Assembly: GCF_964204645.1 (NCBI RefSeq)
Contig: NC_134027.1
Span: 17,846,485 to 17,910,484 of the forward strand
Direction of reading: 5' to 3'
Length of the DNA stretch: 64,000 nucleotides
Source: Tubulanus polymorphus
Lineage: Eukaryota > Nemertea > Palaeonemertea > Tubulaniformes > Tubulanidae
Positions 56,528 through 64,000 of this stretch are shown one piece after another. Position 1 is the stretch's first letter; each line of letters begins with the position of its first letter. The notes beneath the pieces are model-generated. The model did not search any database. It was not told the origin of the DNA and saw only the letters and a program-made list of their open reading frames with translations. Position numbers and translations under genes: made by a program.

Positions 56528-57083
56528 ACTAAATAATAATCCATTTGTTTTGTTTTGAGCTAAATTTCCACAATATTTTATATATATTTAAATTTTGCTG
56601 CGTTTGGAAAATCCCCTCGGGAGCCTCACTGTCCCATCACGCGCCTCTATTTTTGTCCATCACAAGCCTCAATTCATCCCATTAGACGCCTCCCTCTTTC
56701 AACAGCCGCTTTACTCACGGGAGCGTATTGGCTGTCTGCGCGCGCAAAAAATTTTTTACCGATCATTTCGCTAAATCTGTCCTAATATTCAGAAATATAG
56801 TTATGAATCGGAAAATAAATACAATAAATCACCGCTAGACCGATGAATAATTGTTAAATATTGATCCCATCACGAGCAGCGCGGCGCGTCGTCATTCAAT
56901 AACAAGTGCCGGCCGCCATTTTGTATCGCTCGCTTCAACGCAAAACTTAGACATCGACTTTTCCGGCAGCGATCGCTCAGCCCCGACACGAAATAAAATC
57001 ATGCGGTTTTCAGTAGGCTCTATTTGAATTCTAAGATCCTAAACCTTCCGATTCCTGATGATTCGTCGCTTATTCCGGGTCCT
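56528..57083 (+). repeat. Long inverted duplication, left arm
   Basis: Inverse partner of 62117-62560. Shared landmarks are TTGTTTTGAGCT, CCCTCGGGAGC, ACGCCTCCCTCTTTCAACAG, GCGCGCGCAAAAA and AACCTTCCGATTC. Identity is roughly 80 percent by eye. The arms are about 5 kb apart, which could make them ends of a large element or traces of an inverted duplication. No transposase lies between them. Confidence 0.7.
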
Positions 57084-58999
57084 AAGCTGACGAATTTAGC
57101 TCTTGAAAAAGGGTATTTTTCGATTTCTATTTTCTTCGACTAAAATGTGGATTTATACACTAAACCAACCCCCAAGTGAAAGAGATGATCTTATTGGTTG
57201 ATTCCAAAAGATTTTAGCTCATTTGCATTGATAGACAGGTTTTATGAATGATTTTACTATGCGATGTCAAAACGCGTAGTAAAAACGCGCATCACACTTT
57301 TCCTAATCAATAATGGTCGTCACAAACGATAGTGGTGCCCCGCGCGGACATGAACATACCTATCACAGGGACTTGACACAAAAGGATTTTGACCCCAGTG
57401 AGTATCCTAGGTACTAGGCCTAGCCTATATATAAAGAAGAAAATTAATTTTAAAAAATTATTTGACGCATGCGAAAAAAATGTAGAATTTCTGGGATAAG
57501 CTAATGTGGAATTGCAAATTTGAAATCGAAGTTTTAAGAAATTTGGGGAATGATGAGATTTGGCGATTGGGTAGATGAAACAGGTCTTTGACTCTAGTAA
57601 TGGTTTAATTTTTTTTAATTGAAAATTCTCAATAACTGATCACGAACTTGCGACCTACTTCAATTACTTTAAAGTTATTCAAAATCAAATTAAATGCCGA
57701 AATCAAATGTTCAGTTTATGACAGAAAGTTTTCTGGCAGCTAATCGTGGAAAGAAGGTTCTTCAGTCACGAGTGGCCTCCCACCGTAGATGAGTTCTTTC
57801 ACTCAAAACAAAGTCAACAGGAAATTGAATTTAGTATCGAATATAGTTGAATTTAATAAGGTTATTCGTAGGCGCCTAAATGTATTTTGCTTGGTATGGG
57901 CTGATAAGTACTCTAGGTACCGTTTTATGTATCAATTAGGTTTTCGTCTTTAAAAAATTACCCTCAAATTTGGTGATCATACCCTCAAAAGCCCCTCAAA
58001 TACCCCTCAAATTTCATATTGATGGTTCTGTAGGAACCATGACTTATGCCTCTAAGCTGGTCTGCAACTTCATTGCCTCCATGGTTGAAGAAAGAGCTCT
58101 TCTGATGTCTGCTTCATCATGACTTCGAGCATATCGTGTGGCCTAGCCAGCCGGGCCTCGGGTCTGGCTGTCACTCGATATCCTAGTCTTGAGCCTGGGT
58201 TGAAGTAGACATTGTCATTTAAAACGGCATGTTTATGTTGTTCTGTATGAATTACCCGTGTGTAATGTATGCTGTATTTTCTTATTTCAAAATTTGTTTT
58301 TATTGAATTTGGGAATTTTATCCCGGAATTTCAATGTTATAACGATCAATCAAGAATTGAATTGAATTGTCACCTAATACACATGCCATCAGAGGACGCA
58401 GAGCCGTATATGACAGCTATGCTATTATAAATCGCTAATCTCACGAAACCTGCATACTCCTAATATCGAACATATTTTCTAAAACATTTGAATATTGAAA
58501 TTATATGTTTACACATTTTCTTATTGACCGCTTGTAGCCGCTGATGAAATTCACGCCGGCCCTACACACATCGTAGATAGCTTATCATTTCGATTTATGC
58601 CTGCCGCTTCTGATATAATCATACATCCTTTACTATTACAAGACGTCTTCTAATGATATTCAATGCAATATAAAATTTCGACGTTCAAATATAGGTCATT
58701 ATATAATCACAGGAAGCCATTCTACATCTATGTCAATAATATTTTGCCAAATTGCTTGTTTGTGTACACATAGACCTGTGACGTTTTGTCAGATCGGTCG
58801 ATAGGTATGTCACTTCAACAGTTCGTAACTTTGTTATTAATAATCCAATCCGCTTCAAGTAAGATTATTTTTAAAGATAACGCATTTCTGCGTTAGACTG
58901 GGTAGTTTGAGTGCCTTTGAGTTTTGCGATTAATCCGAAAAAATCGGCAAAATCCGTCTGCACCGCACCAGCCTGGAAGTAAGTATGACCATGATTTTT
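57084..58999. other. Non-coding stretch
   Basis: No intact gene. A short minus-strand frame at about 58060-58220 (with GSRLGYRVTARPEARLARP) looks protein-like but is too short and broken to call. CCCTCAAATTTGG / CCCCTCAAATACCCCTCAAA is a small tandem near 57960-58010. TAGGCCTAG occurs at 57412. Confidence 0.35.
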
Positions 59000-59000
59000 G

Positions 59001-59589
59001 AAAACAAACGGTGCTTTCGACCAGATTACGACCGATTTTTACAAACGAGGATATTTTGGAAAGATTGGACCCTGAACTTACCTCTGAATATCGTTATTTC
59101 CGTTTTAATTGATAATCCTGTTCACAGGGAATATAAAACTGGGCCGAGATTGAAAAACGGCTCCTCTCATTACCGCGGTTGCCGCATGGTGTCGCAGCTG
59201 ATGAGTATCGCACTCAATGCTCTAACGCGATGCTTTCTAATCACATTTTTGCGCATTTTAAGAAAAACTACAACGCACAACAAATATTCTTACATTAATT
59301 ACATAAATGTAAGATGTTTTGTCTAATTTGCGATGTGTTTCCGCGTCAAAAGGTTTTTATTTGAATTCTCAATTTTCGTATTAAGCGCGGAGCTATGATT
59401 AATGATCGCCGTGTCGCAATTTTGAAACCAGTTTTCGATCTCAGTCAAATTTTGCGTTTGCTACAGACAGGATTATCATCATAATCAGAAATAACGATAT
59501 GCAGAGGTAAGATCAGTCTTAAGCTTTCTAAAAAGCCCTCGTTTGTAAAAATCGGTTCAGAATTTCTGGTCGAAAGCACCGTTTGTTTT
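59001..59589. mobile_element. Inverted-repeat (MITE-like) sequence
   Basis: Arms 59001-59121 and 59467-59589 are inverted copies: AAAACAAACGGTGCTTTCGA against TCGAAAGCACCGTTTGTTTT at the outer ends. ACAAACGAGG, AGAGGTAAG and AAATAACGATAT lie inside. Arm identity is about 80 percent. A target duplication is not clear. The 113-codon ORF at 58985 starts in one arm and is a by-product. Confidence 0.65.
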
Positions 59590-59624
59590 AAGAATTTGTA
59601 CGATGCCTACACCAATTCTTGATG

Positions 59625-59880
59625 CATTGATATTTGGTTTATACATGTATCTACCCTAGACACAGCCCAAAAACTGGCCCTGTCAGATTCAAGATGGCCG
59701 ACTGGCAGCCATTGTTGTTCGCCAAAATCAGCACTTCTTACACATTTACGAAAAGGCCTGAATTTCAAGGTTGTTCGGCTTTTGTATATGGTCACTAGGG
59801 GGCGTTATGTATTGAAATTGTTAGATTGTTGAGCATTTGAAACCACTTCCCAAGTGGGCATGGTGTCCCTGGACCCCTAG
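59625..59880 (+). mobile_element. Helitron-like element, internally deleted copy
   Basis: It keeps the 5'-side text ACATGTATCTACCCTAGACAC and the complete 3' end: hairpin CCACTTCCCAAGTGG, then CCCTGGACCCCTAG followed by T. All tandem subrepeats but one are lost. Confidence 0.7.
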
Positions 59881-60201
59881 TTTCACGTTATGTGATCTTT
59901 GGGGCAGCTAAAATGGGCTTGTCTTTTCATGTATGTATAGGCCTAAATCAACAGAAAGTGAACATTATCGCCACATAGCCTATACCATCTTAACTATTTT
60001 AAAACTTGTTACATGTACATCGTTACGATGTCAATCTGTTTGTAAAACTTTGAATACTGAATCATTCTTATTCTACTGCGTCATGAAGGTATAAGGCCTG
60101 TGGGCCTCTTGTTTTATCTTAACATCTTTCTTGGCTCCCTAACTTAATTCATCGAGATTTTGGAAATAGCTATATTGCAAGGTTAAAGATCATTTTGTCC
60201 A
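59881..60201. other. Spacer between two Helitron-like copies
   Basis: A 321-bp stretch with one TAGGCCTA (59939) and no coding frame or repeat I can identify. Confidence 0.4.
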
Positions 60202-60599
60202 TTTTTAGCCCACTTGGGACTTTAGTCCCAGCGGGCTATTGCGTTCACTTTTCGTCCGTCGTTCTTCCGGGAAGTTTTGAAGACGCTTCAATGTAATGTC
60301 TTGATATTTGGATTACACATGTATCTACCCTAGACACAACTGGCCCTGTCAAAATCAAGATGGCCGACTGGCAGCCATTGTTGTTTGCCAAAATCAGCAC
60401 TTTTTATACGTTTTTTAACTTTTTGAGGGAAATTTTGAAGACACTTTGATCAATTACCTTGATCTTTCGTATATATTTGAATCCCCCAGGGCCCATAAGC
60501 ATAACAAAAATTGGGTCGATCGGACTCAAGATGGCCGTCTGGTGACCTTTCTAGTGCCCAAAAATGTCAATTTTGGCCCAAATTCTGAGTCCTGTAGCA
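60202..60599 (+). mobile_element. Helitron-like element, 5' part only
   Basis: Begins TTTTTAGCCCACTTGGGAC with the TGGGACTTTAGTCCCA hairpin and GCGTTCACTTTTCGTCCGTC. It stops at GTCCTGTAGCA, well before the tandem subrepeats. The 3' hairpin and CTAG are missing. Confidence 0.7.
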
Positions 60600-61009
60600 G
60601 GGTCTTAGTCAGCACGGTCCTTACCGTCATTTACGACGGGGAGAAGATGAAAAACTGAAATTGACGGGACGGGGAAAGTTTGGTCAAGACGGGTCAGAAT
60701 ATGAAGATTTTTTCAAAAATGACAGGCTGTATAAACATAGCAGGCGTTTTGTTTATTATGCATGTATATCCATCTGACCCTTTACAATAAATAAATGATA
60801 ATCCCTTGTGGAGTCCGATGTATGTCATGATACTGTAGCCTGCAAACTTAAAAATAGCTTCTGCACCTATGTTATGGAAGTACTGCAAAGAGCAGTTATG
60901 TATATCAGTGCTGAGACGAGTGTCTAGTGACATTGCTCAACCTCCGAAAGTCCTAGTAAATGATAAATAAATTTATACATACTTAGATCTCAGTTAAATT
61001 AAGCTTCGT
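60600..61009. other. Unidentified sequence between Helitron-like copies
   Basis: About 410 bp that begins with a GAC(G)GGG-rich part (TTACGACGGGGAGAAG, TTGACGGGACGGGG) and then becomes AT-rich. It directly follows the broken copy at 60599, so it may be an insertion into that copy. The 79-codon minus ORF here has no recognised motif. Confidence 0.35.
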
Positions 61010-62115
61010 TTTTTAGCCCACTTGGGACTTTAGTCTCAGCGGGCTATTGCGTTCACTTTTCGTCTGTCGTCCGTTCGTAGACGGAATCCGGTTATTTTGG
61101 GAAGTTTTGAAGATGCATCAAGGTTATGTCTTGATATTTGGTTCATACATGTATCTACCCTAGACACATCTTCAGCCCAAAAACTGGCCCTGTCAGATTC
61201 AAGATGGCCGACTGGCAGCCATTGTTGTTCGCCAAAATCAGCACTTATTACACATTTTCAAAGTTTTCGAGGGTAATTTTGAAGACGCTCTGATCAATTA
61301 CCTTGATCTTTGGTTTATATTTGAATCTACCAAGGGCCCATCAGCATAAGAGAAATCGGGTCGACCTGACTCTATATCAGTCCTGTGACCTATTTAGTGA
61401 CCAAAAATGTCAATTTTGGCCTGAATTCTGTGTCCTGTAGCTTCCTACTGGTTTACTATTTCTCATTGCAATTTGTGATGGGTATTCTTTGGAAAGGGAT
61501 GTTTTATACCTGAGACAGATATTTTTGATCAGCCAATTATGGCGCAATTGGTGGCCAACTTGGTGTCATCAGTACTGATTCGAAAGTGGGAAAGAGTTTT
61601 TCACATCATATTCATACCTAAGCATATTTTAATACCGCAATCAATTGGAAAGTTGTAGCTCATAACGTGTTCTATGTCATTGGTTTTTGTATATGGCCAC
61701 CAGGGGGCGTTGAATAATACAGAACTTAGTATTTCTATATTTTATTTATACCTATGCATATTTTGTGACCACAATCAATTGCAAAGTTGTAGCTCATTAC
61801 ATCGTCTATGATTATGGTCAGTTTTAAGGACATAAGGTATTCTATATGGTCACTAGGGGGCGTTGAATAGTAGAATAACTTCAAGTTATAACTAGATTAA
61901 TAACTAGTATTTCCATATTAAATTGGCAACGAGGCATATTTTGTTATCACAATCAATTACAAAATTGTAGCTGCTGACATGTGCTATGATTGTGGTGAGG
62001 TTCAAGGTCATTGCTTTTTGTATATGGTCACCAGGGGACATTGAATGTTGAAATATTTAGATTGTTGAGCATTTAACACCACTTCCCAAGTGGGCATGGT
62101 GTCCCTGGACCCTAG
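61010..62115 (+). mobile_element. Helitron-like element, near-complete copy
   Basis: From TTTTAGCCCACTTGGGAC to CCCTGGACCCTAG, with three tandem subrepeats (GGGGGCGTTGAATA-type, near 61700, 61855 and 62035). The 3' flanking base is A. It cuts into the right arm of the large inverted duplication at AATAAGCGAC, so it inserted after that duplication. Outside the array all copies are in plus orientation; inside the array all are in minus orientation. Confidence 0.7.
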
Positions 62116-62116
62116 A

Positions 62117-62560
62117 ATAAGCGACAAATCATCAAGAATCGGAAGGTTTAGGATCTTACAATTCAGATAGGCCCTGAAGACCGCATGATTTTATTTCGTG
62201 TCGGGGTTGAGTGATAATTCGATGTCTAAGTTTTGCCTTGAATCAATATTTAACAATTATTCATCAGTTGATCAGTTGCGATTCATAATTATCACTATAC
62301 ATGTATTTCTAAATATTAGAACAGATTTCTAAATATTAGAACAGATTTGGCGAAATGATTGGTAAATTTTTTTGCGCGCGCGGACTGCCACTACGCTCTC
62401 GTCAGTTAAGCGGCTGTTGAAAGAGGGAGGTGTCTAATGGGATAAATAGAGGCTTGTGATGGGCGAAGCTCCCGAGGGGACTTTCCAAAAGCTGCAAAAT
62501 TTAATTATATATAAAATGTTGTTGAAATCAAGCTCAAAACAAAACGAATAGATTGTTATT
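62117..62560 (-). repeat. Long inverted duplication, right arm
   Basis: Inverse of 56528-57083. Its inner end is replaced by the Helitron-like element. It has a private tandem of TTTCTAAATATTAGAACAGA (two copies near 62310-62345). It lacks part of the GC-rich segment of the other arm (the CGCGGCGCGTCGTC region near 56882). Confidence 0.7.
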
Positions 62561-62865
62561 AGGGTTTTCTGACTTTCGTGGAAAACCCTCTTGTAATTCT
62601 GTTGATTATTATTATTATTTTATATTTTCCGCCTATTTTCGTCAAATAAAATTCATCTTCATTCAGATTCGGCAACTGACAGCTTTTAAACGAAATGTAT
62701 AAATTGATACTGTAATAACGGTCTCTCTGAACAAGCAGATTGTCTAAATGTACTGTCTATCCTAGTTGAAACTTAAAATTACTTCCGAGGTAACTGTCAA
62801 TAAAAAGTCTTGAATGGAACCTGAATGCACATGTACCGATAATTCGTCCAAAAGAGGAATGCTCC
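62561..62865. other. Stretch with a variant AGGGTTTTCTG hairpin
   Basis: At 62560-62590 AGGGTTTTCTG...GAAAACCCT with (TTA)n nearby repeats the design of the hairpin units in the array, with a different loop. The rest of the interval has no supported feature until the gene homology starts. Confidence 0.5.
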
Positions 62866-64000
62866 GAGCTTGAACCATAAATTTTATCTTCAGTTTGCCC
62901 GTATATCGCATAGCTGATCCGGCGCATGGTCTCCTTGGCCAAAACTGGATCCTCAGCCATTGAATGCTTGGTATAGGTGTATCTTCTGGACACTTCTTTG
63001 TCACTTCACGGTGCAGATCTGGTACACTTAAAGCAGTTGCCAAGTGTGTTATTGTATCACCACCATCTCCAGTGACATCATCATGCCTACGATCATCCAC
63101 CGCAGTTTCAACAACACTGTTGATGTACTTTTGGCACTCTTCTAAAAACACACCATAGCTTTCAGGGCGGCCGTTGTTTTGACCCCGCAAATCCCAGATG
63201 AGATCTGGATCTTCCTCATCCAGAATACCCTGGATGCGTTTATTGACTGCAGCCTGGCTGCTTGAGTCAGCAGATGAGTCGTCTCCAGTTAGCCTGTGGT
63301 ATGCTTCTCGAAGAAATGCTGCCTTACAGCTCATTGCTAAGCCAAAAGACTGGATAAACTCTTTCCTCATTGCCCTGGTGTGGTAAGTTGGAAAATGTTT
63401 GGTTAAATCCTTGGAAATTGTTGTAGCAGTATTGAGAATGGTAGCAGTGTCACTAAATTCTGAATCTTTCCATATGAAGTGAAGATGGGTTGGGCCACTG
63501 CCTGAATGTGTATAGAGTACTGCTTTGCACGGAACTGTCATGCCAATAATGTAGTCATGGCGGCGGCGGCGATCAGTGGGACCGTATTCATTCAGACAAA
63601 TCGGACTGTTCTCAGACTACAGAAGTAACTGGTCATGAACTGGTTTGTACCTAGCAGCAAGTGTCAGCTTAATACACGTAGACCTCTTGAGTATGATGTA
63701 GTTTTCATTTTCCTTCACTGGTGTGAACATGCTTTGATGTTCTTTCACCTGAAAGTAGAATGAGACAAGTGAACCTGGTGAATTTGTACAACACCAGTAC
63801 GGCCTACCACCTATGATGTGACAATCTGATTACTCTCTGTACTCTCTGAAAATGTGGAAAAAATCCCAAAGCCTACTCACTCTTTTTGTCTGTTGCAGTT
63901 GATAGTCACTGTATTTCCGTAGGCATTCAGCAAACGAGAGTATCACCGCATACACAAACTTCCAACGGTCCTTTTTAAGATAGGAACACATAGCCATGTT
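62866..64000 (-). pseudogene. Spliced transposon-type gene of unknown family, partial, with in-frame stop
   Basis: The gene enters from the right edge. Exon part 63881-64000 encodes ...DRWKFVYAVILSFAECLRKY...QTKR and ends at a GTGAGT donor. A 132-bp intron (63749-63880) ends in TACTTTCAG. The next exon continues in phase 0 with VKEHQSMFTPVKENENYIIL, meets an in-frame TAG at 63617-63619, and goes on with GPTDRRRRHDYIIGMTVPCK, THLHFIWKDSEFSDTAT, an acidic part and IPSIQWLRIQFWPRRPC...KIKFMVQAR. After about 62866 the protein-like character is lost, so the gene seems truncated. The text resembles hypothetical repeat-encoded proteins of molluscs and cnidarians, possibly transposases. I cannot name the family and see no complete catalytic set. 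Confidence 0.5.

Noticed and set aside
58985-59326. 113-codon plus ORF
   Set aside because: It begins within one arm of an inverted repeat and has no motif or codon bias.
60694-60933. 79-codon minus ORF
   Set aside because: No recognisable motif, no neighbour support, and an AT-rich interval between truncated repeats.

Overview
The window is eukaryotic, almost certainly from a marine invertebrate. There are no bacterial operons or ribosome-binding sites. The recognisable coding material is a Polinton/Maverick, a BEL/Pao retrotransposon, two degenerate transposon-type genes and fossil non-LTR reverse transcriptase (RT) fragments, set in long AT-rich non-coding DNA with MITE-like insertions, interstitial TTAGGG-like repeats and frequent TAGGCCTA palindromes. 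The phylum cannot be fixed from the sequence.

Layout. (1) 1-7045: one side of an AT-rich Polinton. It holds a penton-like capsid gene running off the left edge, a zinc-finger protein whose C-terminal half resembles the VLTF3 late transcription factors of large DNA viruses, a 45-codon acidic ORF, and a protein-primed family B DNA polymerase. The polymerase has several stops and frameshifts and carries a LAGLIDADG intein inside catalytic motif C. (2) 7046-38380: about 31 kb of repeats in a higher-order array. Thirteen blocks of a 31-bp minisatellite (about 11.5 kb, roughly 370 units) alternate with five 'head' modules, two variant modules, fossil RT fragments, foldback elements, Helitron-like non-autonomous elements and one solo LTR. 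(3) 38381-40248: the second Polinton piece, with a membrane/coiled-coil virion-type protein and a broken double-jelly-roll major capsid protein. (4) 40249-46741: a BEL/Pao element on the minus strand that interrupts the capsid gene. (5) 46742-64000: repeat-rich DNA with a transposase-like pseudogene (49583-52126), several short DNA transposons with clear target-site duplications, a large inverted duplication, three Helitron-like copies, and a spliced, partly broken gene entering from the right edge.

The two Polinton pieces are transcribed away from the repeat array. They may be one element split by array growth, or two insertions whose ends face each other. No intact gene of certain host origin was found. 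The most notable observation is the intein: Ser1, block B, two LAGLIDADG-like motifs and a C-terminal Asn followed by Thr interrupt the YxDTD motif of a metazoan Polinton polymerase, which is the same position used by archaeal and giant-virus PolB inteins. Many frameshifts lie in homopolymer runs, so assembly error should be excluded before every lesion is treated as real decay.
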